A DNA stretch of 64,000 nucleotides from Jeongeupia wiesaeckerbachi (GCF_050916355.1 NZ_CP136946.1:1240001-1304000), one strand, 5' to 3'. Positions 1-9,900 are shown, numbered from the stretch's first letter. The notes: generated by a model from the sequence alone, not told the origin. Numbers and translations are program-made.

Positions 1-993
1 TTCGCTGCGGGTGCCGTCCGGGCGCAGCGGCTCGGACGTGCGTGGAAAAAGGTTGAGCCCGGGGCAGCAGCCCAGGGCGATGTCGCTGGGACGCAAGGTC
101 AGCCGTTGCGACGGCGCGCGGTCGAAGGCGATCACCAGCTCGAGGTGCTCGCCCGCATCGGCCGGGATCCGGATCGGCAGGTCGAAGAACATGAACTTCG
201 CCGGGAAGGCAAAGTACTCGAGCAGCAGGCGATAGGCCGGCAGAACGCCGTCTTCGAGCGGCAGCAGCGCGTCGTCGGTGTCGAAGCCGACTGGCTTGGG
301 CAAGGCATCGGGCTGGTAGCGGGCCGGCATGCCTTCCGGTGCGACGAATACGCCGATCGCGTGGGCACACATCAGGTCGTACAGCGTAGCGGCACTGATG
401 GGCGAGCCGGCCAGGTGAACCCGCAGCGACGTCAGCTTGAGTTCGGACCAGCGGTGAGGGGCCTGGCAGCGGATGCGCAGCCGCAGTGCCGCGCGGGCGT
501 CGCCCATCGACGTCAGCCCCTGCGCCTCTTCGGTCGGCAGCAAGCTGACTTCGGATATCTCGATCGGCCAGACAGTGACCGGCGCCGTGGTGCGGAAATG
601 GATGCTGTCGCCGGTGTTGGTGGTCGCGTATAGCGCGGTGTCGCGGGGAATCGCGTAGCCCTCGACCAGGCTGCCCTTGGTGGCATCCGGCTCGAACTGC
701 ACGATACCCGCCGACGGCATCGGCCGCAGCGCATACGGGTAGAGCTGTTCGAGCAGCGCGTCGGTGAGCTGGGAGAAGTCGTCGTCCAGCCGGCGCTGCA
801 ACCGGGCGTTCAGGAATGCAAAACCTTCGAGCAAGCGCTCGACATGCGGGTCGGTGCTTTCCTCGCCGGACAGATCGAGCCGCCGTGCGACCTTCGGGTA
901 ATGTGCGGCGAAGTCGGCGCCGGCATGGCGCAGCCAGGTGAGTTCGCGCTGGTAGTAGTCGAGCAGCAGCGGGTCGATCGAATCACTGCTCAT
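1..993 (-). CDS. tssF: T6SS baseplate protein TssF, C-terminus cut off by window edge
   Basis: TssF (VasA/ImpG family) is a baseplate component that, with TssG, TssE and TssK, forms the wedges on which the contractile sheath is built. The frame is open from the ATG at 993 to the window edge, so about 330 of the usual roughly 600 residues are seen. The N-terminus reads MSSDSIDPLLLDYYQREL, and a later stretch with FAFLNARLQRRLDDDFSQL is typical of the family. Its start overlaps the tssE stop by 4 bases (ATGA), which implies translational coupling. It is the most distal visible gene of the leftward tssB-tssC-hcp-tssE-tssF operon. tssG is the expected next gene beyond the edge. Identification rests on family resemblance plus context. 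Confidence 0.93.
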   Translation of the reverse strand, partial: MSSDSIDPLLLDYYQRELTWLRHAGADFAAHYPKVARRLDLSGEESTDPHVERLLEGFAFLNARLQRRLDDDFSQLTDALLEQLYPYALRPMPSAGIVQFEPDATKGSLVEGYAIPRDTALYATTNTGDSIHFRTTAPVTVWPIEISEVSLLPTEEAQGLTSMGDARAALRLRIRCQAPHRWSELKLTSLRVHLAGSPISAATLYDLMCAHAIGVFVAPEGMPARYQPDALPKPVGFDTDDALLPLEDGVLPAYRLLLEYFAFPAKFMFFDLPIRIPADAGEHLELVIAFDRAPSQRLTLRPSDIALGCCPGLNLFPRTSEPLRPDGTRSE

Positions 994-1433
994 GGCGCAA
1001 CCGTTTCGTGATGGGTATCGAGCAGCATGACCGGCAGCATCGTCGCGTGGCCGACGACCTTGCCGCTGACCTGCACGCCGAGCCGCTGCGCCTGCCCCGG
1101 CAATGGGACCAGACGTACTTGCGGTTCATGAATGCGTGGCTCGAAACGGCGGATGGCTTCGGCCAGCTGCCTTTCGATCCGGCGTTGTTGTTGTGGTGCG
1201 GTGGCCGCGAAGGCACTCCAGTCGTCGACGCCGTAATCGATCACGCTCAGCGGATGCGGGTTCTGGATGGTTTCGCGACGGGTGTTGAGCAATTGCGAGA
1301 GTTCGGTACGGATGGATCGCAGGACTTCGTCGACGTCGTAGTGCCAGTGCGGCGTGAGGTCGGTGTGCTGGTCCGGCGCGTCATCGGCCAGACGCTCGAA
1401 CAGCGGGGCCCGAAACGGTTTGGCGTGTTTCAT
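990..1433 (-). CDS. tssE: T6SS baseplate protein TssE (gp25-like)
   Basis: TssE is the homologue of phage T4 gp25 and helps nucleate sheath assembly on the baseplate. The product has 147 residues, normal for the family. It carries the GPW/gp25-type core, including VIDYGVDDWSAF and the region around RRIERQLAEAIRRFEPRI, where the family has its conserved EPR element. The ATG at 1433 lies 21 bases after the hcp stop, with a G-rich stretch about 6 bases upstream as a modest ribosome site. The end overlaps the tssF start by 4 bases. The protein is cytoplasmic and should act with the TssB/TssC sheath genes in the same operon. Confidence 0.94.
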   Translation of the reverse strand: MKHAKPFRAPLFERLADDAPDQHTDLTPHWHYDVDEVLRSIRTELSQLLNTRRETIQNPHPLSVIDYGVDDWSAFAATAPQQQRRIERQLAEAIRRFEPRIHEPQVRLVPLPGQAQRLGVQVSGKVVGHATMLPVMLLDTHHETVAP

Positions 1434-1454
1434 GGTTTCGGCCCCGCCATGTCA

Positions 1455-1949
1455 TCAGCTCGCCTTGTTGGCCGCCAGATCCCACGTGGTCGCGGCCGAA
1501 CCCTTCTTCGCGCCGTCGGACTTCTGGGTGGTCAGATCCCACTTGATCTTGGTGAAGTTGAGCGACAGCGTCTCTACCGGCTTGCCACCTGCACCGCCGC
1601 TGACGCTGACGTTGGAAAAGACGACATTGGTCAGCGTATACGTGATGAAGGGCATGATCTTGCCGTCGCTTTCTGCCGCGTTACGGCCGACGGTGATGAT
1701 GACGGTCGGTAGCGACTTACCCGAGCAGCAGTACTGGTTCAGCGACGGCGTGGCGGCGTCGGCAAACTTGGTGACGGTGAATTCGCCGATATGCGGCTTG
1801 CCGGAAGTACGCTCGGTGTTGCTGACGTCGTTGGTGACTTGCATCGCCACGTTGTGGCTGTAGGACATCAGTTCGATCTTGTCGGTATAGCCCTCGAGTG
1901 TGCATTCACCTTTGATGTCGGTGCCGAGGTCGAGAATGATGGCGTCCAT
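1455..1949 (-). CDS. hcp: T6SS inner tube protein Hcp (TssD)
   Basis: Hcp forms the stacked hexameric rings of the tube expelled by the T6SS. The product is 164 residues, normal for an Hcp1-family protein. It begins MDAIILDLGTDIKGECTLEG and contains the family pattern KPHIGEFTVTKFADAATPSL followed by an ITVGR strand. An upstream in-frame extension to 1994 exists, but the ATG at 1949 is preferred because GGAG sits about 9 bases upstream and the protein then starts at the first beta strand. It lies between tssC (69-base gap) and tssE (21-base gap), as in many clusters. No C-terminal effector extension is present, so it is a plain structural Hcp. Confidence 0.95.
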   Translation of the reverse strand: MDAIILDLGTDIKGECTLEGYTDKIELMSYSHNVAMQVTNDVSNTERTSGKPHIGEFTVTKFADAATPSLNQYCCSGKSLPTVIITVGRNAAESDGKIMPFITYTLTNVVFSNVSVSGGAGGKPVETLSLNFTKIKWDLTTQKSDGAKKGSAATTWDLAANKAS

Positions 1950-2018
1950 CAGAACTAGCTCCAGAAAGAGAGTGGGGCGTGGCCGGCAGGCCACGCCGTT
2001 TCAACGGGGTTATCCGCG

Positions 2019-3503
2019 TCAGGCGGCGGCCGGCGGCGGCAGCGATGCAACGAGGCGGATCGACGCTGTCAGCTCTTCGAGCTGGAAGTGCGGTTGCAGG
2101 AAGACGGTGGCGCGGTACGCACCCGGCTTGCCGGCGACTTCGGTGACGTCGACACGCGCTTCGCGCAGCGGGTATTGCGCCTTGATTTCCTGCTGGGCGT
2201 TGTCGTTGACCAGCACGTAGTCGGCGATCCAGTTGTTCAGATAGGACTGGACGTTGTCGCGCGTGGCGAAGCTGCCGACCTTGTCGCGCATGATGACCTT
2301 GATGTAGTGCGCGAAACGCGAGGCCGCGAGCACATAGGGCAGCATGCCCGAAATGCGCGCGTTGGCATTGGCCTCGGGCAGGTTGTACAGCTTGGCCTGG
2401 TTGGTCGTCTGGCCGCCGAAGAACACCGCGACATCGGTGTTCTTCTTGTGGCACAGCGAGATGAAGCCCAGCCCGTCGAGCTCTTTTTCGCGCCGGTCGG
2501 TGATCGGTACTTCGGTCGGGCACTTGAGCGCCAGATCGCCGGATGCGGTGCTGAAGGTGTGGGCCGGCAGGCCTTCGACAGCACCACCGCCTTCGACGCC
2601 GCGAATTGCCGCGCACCAGCCGTACTTGGCATACGCTTCGGTAATCCGCTGGCCGAGCGCCCACGACGCATTGCCCCACAGATACTTCTTGTGATCGGTA
2701 CCGTCGACGCCTTCGGCGTAGTTGATGCCTTCGACCGGCTTGGTGTCCGGGCCGTATGGCAGGCGCAGCAGGATGTGCGGCAGGACCAGCGACACGTAGC
2801 GCGAATCTTCGCTGGCGCGGAACGAGCGCCACTTGATCAGCTCGGTGCTTTCGAACACTTTGGCCAGATCGCGTGGTTGGGCCAGCTCGGTGAAGCTGCC
2901 CATATCGAACAGACGCGGGCTTGCAGCGGCGACAAACGGCGCATGCGCGGCGGCGGCGACGTTCGAGAGCTTTTCGAGCAGTGCAACGTCTTGCGGATTG
3001 CGGCCGAACTCGAAGTCGCCGACCAGCACGCTGAACGGGTGGCCGCCGAAGGTGCCGTACTCTTCTTCATAGATTTTCTTGAACAGGGCGCTCTGGTCGA
3101 ATTCGACCGCCTTTTCAAGATCGTTCTGCAGTTCCTGCTGCGAAACGTCGAGCAGGCGCAGCTTCAGGCGCGTGCTGGTTTCGGTATTCATCACCAGGTA
3201 GTGCAGGCCGCGCCACGAGGCCTCGAGCCGCTGGACGTCCTTGTGGTGCAGGATCTCGTCGAGCTGCTTGCCGATCAGCTTGTCGATCTGGTCGATGCGG
3301 TGATTGATCATCGCAACGGTGTCGCTGTCGACGACCATGTCCTGGTCGAGCACCTGCTTGGCGAACTCGGCCAGCAGATCCTTGGCGTAGGCTTTCTGGT
3401 TGTCGTCGTGCGCCATCCGGCCGTCGGCGATGATCTGGTCGAGCAGCGACAGCGATACGGTTTGTGCAGCGTTTTCGCTGCCGGTTTGTGCTTCTTGGGG
3501 CAT
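2019..3503 (-). CDS. tssC: T6SS contractile sheath large subunit TssC (VipB)
   Basis: TssC pairs with TssB to form the contractile sheath around the Hcp tube, and contraction drives the spike out. The protein has 494 residues, as expected. Recognisable parts are LLDQIIADGRMAHD near the N-terminus, the helical segment ending in HHKDVQRLEASWRGLHYLV, and GGHPFSVLVGDFEFGRNPQD. The C-terminal half contains KKNTDVAVFFGGQTTNQ and PYVLAASRFAHYIKVIMRDK, both strongly conserved in the family. The gene follows tssB by 12 bases, so the two sheath proteins are made from one message. The ATG at 3503 is the only sensible start. Confidence 0.97.
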   Translation of the reverse strand: MPQEAQTGSENAAQTVSLSLLDQIIADGRMAHDDNQKAYAKDLLAEFAKQVLDQDMVVDSDTVAMINHRIDQIDKLIGKQLDEILHHKDVQRLEASWRGLHYLVMNTETSTRLKLRLLDVSQQELQNDLEKAVEFDQSALFKKIYEEEYGTFGGHPFSVLVGDFEFGRNPQDVALLEKLSNVAAAAHAPFVAAASPRLFDMGSFTELAQPRDLAKVFESTELIKWRSFRASEDSRYVSLVLPHILLRLPYGPDTKPVEGINYAEGVDGTDHKKYLWGNASWALGQRITEAYAKYGWCAAIRGVEGGGAVEGLPAHTFSTASGDLALKCPTEVPITDRREKELDGLGFISLCHKKNTDVAVFFGGQTTNQAKLYNLPEANANARISGMLPYVLAASRFAHYIKVIMRDKVGSFATRDNVQSYLNNWIADYVLVNDNAQQEIKAQYPLREARVDVTEVAGKPGAYRATVFLQPHFQLEELTASIRLVASLPPPAAA

Positions 3504-3515
3504 GAGCGCGCTCCG

Positions 3516-4088
3516 TCAGACCTGGGGTTCGGGGGTTACGTCGGTCGGCTTGGTGTCGGTCGACCCGGTATCGGATTTGCCTTTCTCGGCATCGGTGCCG
3601 GCGCCGGCCTTGATTTCCTGCAGCTCGTCGGTGTTGGCGACGACGTTTTGCAGCAGTTGGTCGAGCTGGTCGTTGCCGTCGAGCTTGGTCAGCAGATCGC
3701 GCAGCTTCTGGCGCGCTTCGTACAGGCGACGCAGCGGCTCGACCTGTTTGACGATGTTGACCGGGTCGAAGTCTTCGAATTTTTCGAATTTGAGTTCGAT
3801 ATTGAGTTGCTTCTTGTCTTCACCGCCGAGGGCGTTGTCGACCTGCACGACCAAGCGCGGGGCGATGGCGTGCAGCACGCCGTTGAAGTTGTCGCGGTCG
3901 ATATCGACGAAGCGGCGATCGCCCAGCTTGTCCCGCGTCGTTTCGGGCTTGCCGGCCAGATCGGCGAGGATGCCGACAACCAGCGGCAGCTCCTTTTTCT
4001 CGATGGCGTTGCCAATTTCCACGTCATAGGTGATCTGAACACGCGGGGGACGGACGCGGTCCAGCTTGTGCTGAGTGCTCTCGGCCAT
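3516..4088 (-). CDS. tssB: T6SS contractile sheath small subunit TssB (VipA)
   Basis: TssB is the small sheath subunit that interlocks with TssC. The product is 190 residues and includes RVQITYDVEIGNAIEKKELP, LVVGILADLAG and KFEKFEDFDPVNIVKQVEPL, all hallmarks of the family. The tail after about residue 160 is acidic and Thr/Pro/Lys-rich and probably disordered. It makes this copy slightly longer than typical TssB proteins. It is the first gene of the leftward T6SS operon. Its promoter must lie in the 280-base divergent region shared with the rightward T6SS genes. A GGAAAT stretch upstream of the ATG at 4088 provides a weak ribosome site. Confidence 0.96.
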   Translation of the reverse strand: MAESTQHKLDRVRPPRVQITYDVEIGNAIEKKELPLVVGILADLAGKPETTRDKLGDRRFVDIDRDNFNGVLHAIAPRLVVQVDNALGGEDKKQLNIELKFEKFEDFDPVNIVKQVEPLRRLYEARQKLRDLLTKLDGNDQLDQLLQNVVANTDELQEIKAGAGTDAEKGKSDTGSTDTKPTDVTPEPQV

Positions 4089-4368
4089 GATTTCCTCTTG
4101 GTCAGCGCAACGCCTTGGGTGCCGGCGACTGCATCTGGATGATTTCTCGATATGACGATCAGGCGATGCCGCGAAATGTCTTCGTCATTGCCGGCGGCTC
4201 GTCGGGCGAGATTAGCTTAATCACCTATGTTTGCAAGTTGTCCATGGTTTTTGTTGTAAGAACACTGAGTACACGATGTCTGTGTATGTGTTACATCCGC
4301 AACGGCTTACTTGGAACGAATGACATTGGTGAGATAGAGTTGGCGCCACACACAGAGGCCGATCGGGG
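4089..4368. promoter_or_regulatory. Divergent control region between the two T6SS operons
   Basis: This stretch separates tssB (leftward) from the TssJ-like lipoprotein gene (rightward) and must hold promoters for both. It is clearly more AT-rich than the flanking genes from about 4210 to 4340. I found no convincing sigma-54 -24/-12 element and no strong sigma-70 pair, so no individual promoter is assigned. No gene is visible here. Confidence 0.5.
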
Positions 4369-4830
4369 TTGCACTTGCTGGCTACCTGCCGTTTTTGCTT
4401 GTTTTTCCTGCTGATCGTCAGCATTTCGGCGTGCTCGCTGATGCAACCGGAAGTGGCGATGCGCAGTGCGGTGATCGAAGTTGCCCCTGGCGCCAACGAT
4501 GACACGCCAATCGCTGTCGATTTTCTCGCGGTGGACGACCCTGACTTGCTGAAGGTTTTGCTTACAACTTCGTCAGCTCAGTGGTTTGCCGCCCGCGAGC
4601 AATATCGGCGTGACTATCCGCAGTTGCTGCAGGTCTGGGGGCTCGAGGTCGTCCCCGGCCAGCGGTTGGTGTTTGATCGCGTGCCGCTGGCCGGAGTCCC
4701 CGCGCAGGGCGTGCTGGTGTTTGCCAGTTATGACGCGCCGGGCGCACATCGCCTGCAGCTTGAAAGCGAACGTGAGGTGCGCATCCGCCTGGAAAGCCGA
4801 GACCTGCAGATGATGCAGGCCAGTCCGTAA
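4369..4830 (+). CDS. T6SS-associated lipoprotein, TssJ-like in position
   Basis: TssJ is the outer-membrane lipoprotein that anchors TssM. This 153-residue product has a lipoprotein signal peptide (CRFCLFFLLIVSISAC, lipobox Cys near residue 22) and lies directly before tssK-tssL-tssM, where tssJ is often found. The mature part does not obviously match the classical TssJ (VasD) pattern, although a short beta-rich protein ending in RIRLESRDLQM fits a TssJ-like fold. Both possible starts are TTG: 4369, or 4375, which gives better spacing to a GGGG run at 4365-4368. A divergent TssJ is inferred from signal peptide, size and location only. An unrelated T6SS accessory lipoprotein remains possible. 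Confidence 0.7.
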   Translation: MHLLATCRFCLFFLLIVSISACSLMQPEVAMRSAVIEVAPGANDDTPIAVDFLAVDDPDLLKVLLTTSSAQWFAAREQYRRDYPQLLQVWGLEVVPGQRLVFDRVPLAGVPAQGVLVFASYDAPGAHRLQLESEREVRIRLESRDLQMMQASP

Positions 4831-4884
4831 GTACGGGCGTCGCCGACGATCGGCGACATCCAAATAGAGTGTTGGGAGCGCAGC

Positions 4885-6210
4885 TTGAACGAGGTACCGG
4901 AAGCCATCTGCTGGCATGAGGGCATGCAATTGCTGCCGCAGCATTTCCAGCAACAGTCGCTGCGTGCCGAGACGTTGGCCGCGCGTCACGCGGCATCGGC
5001 CCACCCGTGGTTTTGGGGCGTCCAGTCGGTCGACATCGATGAGTCGGCGCTGCGCGCTGGTGTCGTACGTGTCCTCGCGCTCGAGGCCGTGCTGCCCGAC
5101 GGTCTGCTGGTCGGTTTCGATGCCGGCATGCGTCCGACGCTCGAACTCGACGTGACCGCACTGGTGGCGGCGTCGCCGCGTCATACGGTGACGGTCTTCG
5201 TCGCCGTGGCACCGTTGTGGCGGGGTGGCCGGCTCGATCCGCGAGGTAGCCGCTATCTGTCGGTGCACGGTGAAGCGGTGCCGGATCTGGCCGGCGGCGA
5301 GACGCCGGAGCCGCTGGTGCTGTGGCGCCCCGACCTCCGGCTGGTGACCGACGATACCCGCGCCGATCTGGTTTGCATTCCGCTGCTGCGGGTCGAGCAA
5401 CAGGGCGGTGGCTTTGCGCCGCTGGCGTATGTGCCGCCGACGCCACGACTGCTGCCCGAGTCACCGCTCGGCCGCAAGGTCGCCGGCTTGTGTGCGCGCG
5501 TCCGTGAGAAATGCGTGTATCTGGCCGGCCGGGTCCGCGCGGCACAGCAATCCGGACGCGACGAGGAAGTACCCGAATTGAGCCGGCAACTGCGCTCGTT
5601 GTGGTCGCGGCTACCGGAAATCGAGGCCGCGCTGGCGAGCCGGATCGCCCATCCGGCGCAGGTCCATCTGCTGCTGGCCGGCATGGCCGGTGCGGTGGCC
5701 ACGCTGGATCCCGCCGCCGGGGTGCCCGCGTTCCGGCCGCTCGAATACAGCGAGTTGCTGGCTGGCTACGACGAACTGATCGGCTGGCTGGAAACGGCGC
5801 TCGGCCGGGTCAAGACCAGCTATCGCACCATTCCGTTTGCCCGCGACGCTGCCGGTTTCTGGCTCGATCTGGCGGATCGGCCGGTGTCGGCCTCGCCGAC
5901 GCTCGGTTTGCGCATGGCGAGCGGTAGTGGCGAGCAAGGCGCGATTGCCTGGCTGAAGCAGGCGATCATCGCGTCGGATAGCCACGTGGCCACGCTGTTC
6001 CGCCAGCGGATGCACGGCTTGCCGTGGCAAGAGATGGATCCCGCCGCCGCGCTGTCGTACAGCGTACCGGGCGACATGCGTCTGGTGGTGCTGGACACCG
6101 ATAGCGAATGGTTCGACCGGGGCGCGCGCTTGCGTCTGACCGGACCCGCGGGGACGTCGTTGGCGGCGCCTTGGGAAATCGTATTGTTCGTGCCGGCTGA
6201 GGATCAGTAA
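4885..6210 (+). CDS. tssK: T6SS baseplate-membrane adaptor TssK
   Basis: TssK (VasE/ImpJ) is a trimeric adaptor linking the baseplate wedges to the TssJLM membrane complex. The protein has 441 residues, the usual size. It begins MNEVPEAICWHEGMQLLPQH, with the family pattern W-x-EGM-x-L-x-PQHFQQQ, and has a central ATLDPAAGVPAFRPLEYSEL segment. The start is a TTG at 4885, preceded by GGGAG at good spacing. The next ATG, at 4915, would remove the conserved first strand. The stop codon shares its last base with the tssL ATG, so translation is coupled. The TTG start suggests modest initiation. Confidence 0.95.
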   Translation: MNEVPEAICWHEGMQLLPQHFQQQSLRAETLAARHAASAHPWFWGVQSVDIDESALRAGVVRVLALEAVLPDGLLVGFDAGMRPTLELDVTALVAASPRHTVTVFVAVAPLWRGGRLDPRGSRYLSVHGEAVPDLAGGETPEPLVLWRPDLRLVTDDTRADLVCIPLLRVEQQGGGFAPLAYVPPTPRLLPESPLGRKVAGLCARVREKCVYLAGRVRAAQQSGRDEEVPELSRQLRSLWSRLPEIEAALASRIAHPAQVHLLLAGMAGAVATLDPAAGVPAFRPLEYSELLAGYDELIGWLETALGRVKTSYRTIPFARDAAGFWLDLADRPVSASPTLGLRMASGSGEQGAIAWLKQAIIASDSHVATLFRQRMHGLPWQEMDPAAALSYSVPGDMRLVVLDTDSEWFDRGARLRLTGPAGTSLAAPWEIVLFVPAEDQ

Positions 6211-6965
6211 TGCGCGACGTCCTGCGCGCGTCGGCAGCCTTGCACCGGGATGCCCCATTGACCCCCGTTTTCGAGTCGAGCTGGGGTGAATGGCTCGAGC
6301 GTTGGCAGGAAATCCGCATGCGCACCCAGCCTGGCGAGGCACTGGCGGCCGAGGCCGTGGAAGTCGCCAGCACGCTGGCGCGCCGGCTGGCCCGCGTTGC
6401 GCTGTCCCGAACCGGGCATGCCGGCCAGCAACAGGTCGACGCCATGCAGTTCGCTTTTGTCGCGCTGATCGACGAATCGCTGATTTTCGATGAATGGGCC
6501 GGCCAGGAGAGCTGGCAGGCCGCGCCGCTGGAGCTGCGCCTGTTCGGCACCTGCACCGCCGGCGAGCAGGTGCCGGCGCAGATCGAGCAATTGCTGCACG
6601 CCCGCGATCCGGCCACGCGCGACCTGGCGAATGTATTGCTTCAAGTGCTGCTGCTGGGATTCTACGGCCGCCTGCGCAGCGGCGAAGGCCGCGCCACGCA
6701 TGCGGTGTGGCGGCGTGCCTTGTTCGAGTTCGCCTGGGGCCGCGCACCCGACGAACAGCAGCTCGCGGCCGATCTTGAGCGTCCGGCGGCCGTGACGCCG
6801 CTGCGGGTGGCCGCCCGGCGCATGTTGCCCGACGGCGCGCGCCTTGGCCTGATCGGCCTGGCGCTGGTTGCGTTGATGATCGTGATCGGACATCTGTTCT
6901 GGATGGACCTGAGCACGACGATCGAGGCCGGACTACCGCTGACCGCCGAGGTGAAGCCGTCATGA
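6210..6965 (+). CDS. tssL: T6SS inner-membrane protein TssL (DotU/IcmH), short form
   Basis: TssL is a C-tail-anchored inner-membrane protein whose cytoplasmic hook domain binds TssK and TssM. The 251-residue product has the DotU-type helical domain: QFAFVALIDESLIFDEWAGQ, then LRLFGTCTAGEQVPAQIEQL and LLGFYGRLRSGEG. A single membrane helix runs near residues 212-234, with a short tail after it. There is no C-terminal peptidoglycan-binding OmpA domain, so any wall anchoring must come from another protein. The gene starts on the last base of tssK and its stop overlaps tssM by 4 bases. Confidence 0.95.
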   Translation: MRDVLRASAALHRDAPLTPVFESSWGEWLERWQEIRMRTQPGEALAAEAVEVASTLARRLARVALSRTGHAGQQQVDAMQFAFVALIDESLIFDEWAGQESWQAAPLELRLFGTCTAGEQVPAQIEQLLHARDPATRDLANVLLQVLLLGFYGRLRSGEGRATHAVWRRALFEFAWGRAPDEQQLAADLERPAAVTPLRVAARRMLPDGARLGLIGLALVALMIVIGHLFWMDLSTTIEAGLPLTAEVKPS

Positions 6966-9900
6966 TGCTGGGCTGGATCCTGCTCTTGGTCGTTGTTGTC
7001 CTGTTGCTGACCGTGGTCTGGTGGCTGTGGCGACACCGTGACATCGGCGGTTTCCGCAGTGTGTTGCGGCAGATCGAAACCGAAATGGGCTGGCGTGACC
7101 GCTATCAGCTGCCGCGGGTGCTGCTGGTCGGCGCCGAAGCCGAGTTGTGTGCCGAGTGGGGACTGCGTCCCGGCGGCGAGCGGCACTGGTACGGCCGCTG
7201 GTGGTACAGCGGTGACGGTCTGGTGCTGGCCGCGCCGGAGGGCATGCTGGAGGCGTCCGACGGCCCGGTACCGATCCTCGGTGTCTGGCACCGGCTGGCC
7301 GGCGCCTTGCTGCGCGCACGCGCCGGCCGGCCGCTGGATGCGGTGATCTGGGCCGTGCCGCTGGAGACGCTGCTGTCGACCGAAGCGGCAACGCGCGCTG
7401 CCAGCAGCGCCGAACAAAGGCTGTCCGACCTGCAGCAGCGCCTCGGACTGAGCCTGCCGGTCTATCTGGTCGTTACCGGCATCGAGCGCCTGCCCGGCGT
7501 GCTCGAACTCGCCGACAAGCTGCCCGATGCAGCGCGTCAGGTGATGCTTGGCTGGTCGTCGCCGTTTGCGCTCGGCACCGCCTGGGATGGCGACTGGACC
7601 GAAATGGCGCTGGAACGGATCCGCGAGACGCTGACCGCCGTGATCACCGAGGCAGGGGCCTTGTCCGGTTCGGTCGATGCGGCGCTGTTCCTGTTGCCCG
7701 GCCAGCTCGAATCGATGCGTGACGGCTTGCGCGTGCTGTGCGAGCCGGTGTTCCGCGGTAACGCCGGCGGCGAAGCCGGCGTATTCCGCGGTGTCTACCT
7801 GACCGGCACGATCCGGCAGGGGGCCGTGGATGAATTCGAGCCGGACAGCGACGCACACGTGCAAGTGACGTCGTTGTTTGCCGCGCGCCTGCTGCGCCAG
7901 CGCGTGCTCGCCGAGCAGGGGCTGGCCAGACCCTTGCCGCGCGCGCTGGCCTTGCGTCAGCGCGGTCACCGCATTGCCAAGGTCGCCATGATCGTGCTGG
8001 CCCTCGTCTGGCTGGGCGGCATGATCTGGTCCTGGCAGGGGGCGCGCGGTTCTCTGCGTGCGGTGACCGGTTACGAGGCGCGGATCGCTGCCGCTTCGAC
8101 GGCCAAGGCGTATGCCGGCGACGCCGACCTCGCCAGGCAGCGCATTGCCGCGTGGTGGCAGGTTTCGGCCGCGGTCCCGCGCTGGCATTTCCAGAGCGTC
8201 TGGTTGCCGACGTCGTTGCTGTCGGGGCTGGATAACGAGATCGATGCCGCGGTGAATCGCACCGCCGATCGTTACCTGATCGCGCCGCTGCAGGCGGGGC
8301 TGCAGCGTCAGGTGCAGGGACTGGCGGTGCCGGCGGCGCTCAATGATGCCGGCGGCGTGTCGCCCGAGGGCTGGGCGGAATACCAGCAGGCCAAACGGCT
8401 CGTCCAGCAGGCGGCCCGCGTCGACCGGGAGTCGACGCTGTTCGCCGAACTGCGCGGGAGCGCGCCGTTGGAGAATGCGGCGGCGCTGGCCGATATGCTG
8501 TACCAGTGGAAGCCGGCTGCGAAACCGCTGCCGTCGCCGCAACTGAGCCAGATCCTCGATGGTGGCGCATCCTTGCCGTCGGTCCCGCTGGGCAAGGCCA
8601 AGACGGATGCCGGCCGTCTGTTCAGCGCGCAAATCACGGCGTGGTTGAACCGGCTGTATGCCGACGATACCTTCGGCCAGGCTGCTGCCGGCGCGCAGCT
8701 GCAATTGCAAAGGCTGGCGGCCGGTCAGGCTTTGCCTCTGGCCGAACTGACCCAGTTGAACGAGCGCATTGCCTTGCTCAAACGGCTGATCTCGACCAGC
8801 GATGTGGCGTGGCGTCCGGGCGGCCGGCAGGAGCCGGTACCCGGTTACAGCGCGCTGATGAGCGAGGCGCAGCGGGTCGGGCTGATCGATGCCGGTGGCG
8901 TTGCCGCGCTGGCCCAGTATGCCGATGCGTCCCGAACCGCATTCACCGCGCGCTGGCTGTCGACGACGCCCGGGAACAACGAATTGCTGCAGCAGACGGC
9001 CAAGGCCCTGCAGTTGTCGCCGGACGCGAGTCAGACCGGCGATGTGCTGACCGCGCTGCTGGCGCAGGATTTTGCGGTCTCGCAACGCGGGCTGGCCATC
9101 GCGACCGTCAGCGGCCCGGCGGTGGCCTTGGGGTATTTCTCGTCGTATCAGGGCTTCCTGGCGCAGAGCGACAAGACCCCGTTGCGCTACAAGGCCGGCG
9201 TGCTGGCGTCGACCCGGCAACTGGCCGCCCAGGCGATGTGGGACGCGACCGGGACCGACGGTTCGAACGGTTTTTCGCTGCGCACCGGTGCGCAGCAGGC
9301 CACCGACCTGAGCACGGCGTTCGATGCGCTCGGGCGTCACGATCTGGCGACTGGTTGGGTCGCCAAGGTCGACCGGATCGCGCTGGCCGAGTTGCGCGGC
9401 GCCAATGCCCGGGTCGACGATCTGGCGTTGTATCAGCCGCTGCAGGGCACGTTCGCGTGGTGGGACGGCAGCAAGAACGCCAGCCTCAAGGCGTGGCGCG
9501 TGTCGTCGCAGCAGGACTTGCAGCAGTACCTCGACGGCCAGCTGGACGCGCTCGCCGGGATCTCCAACGGCGTCGCCCCGGCGGTCGGCTGGCTCGATCC
9601 GCATGCCGATCAGCTGGCGATGGCCGATGCGCAGCTCGTGGCGCGCTGGCGCAACCTTGCGTTGCAACTGCAGCAGTACAAGGAAAAGAGCAGCACCAGT
9701 GCCCCGGCTTTGCTGAACCAGCTGATCGGCAAGGACCTCAACGAGATGGACATCGGCAACTGCGCCACGGTGCTGGCCAATGCCGGCATTCCGCGCGGCG
9801 ACAATGTGCTGACCGACCGGGTACGCATGCTGATCCGCGTCGCCGGCGATCGCTGCGGCGGCCTGCGGGCGCAGGCTGCGGCATCGGCGTGGGAAAAACT

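Noticed and set aside
4089..4368. Sigma-54 promoter for the T6SS operons
   Set aside because: Partial TGGC matches exist (for example near 4340) but none has a TTGC at the right distance. By contrast the dctA and pilin elements are exact.
6662..9667. Leftward open frame of about 1000 codons opposite tssL/tssM
   Set aside because: It is antisense to clearly real T6SS genes, has Gln/Arg/Leu-rich low-quality sequence and no domain or ribosome site. Long antisense frames are expected at this GC content.
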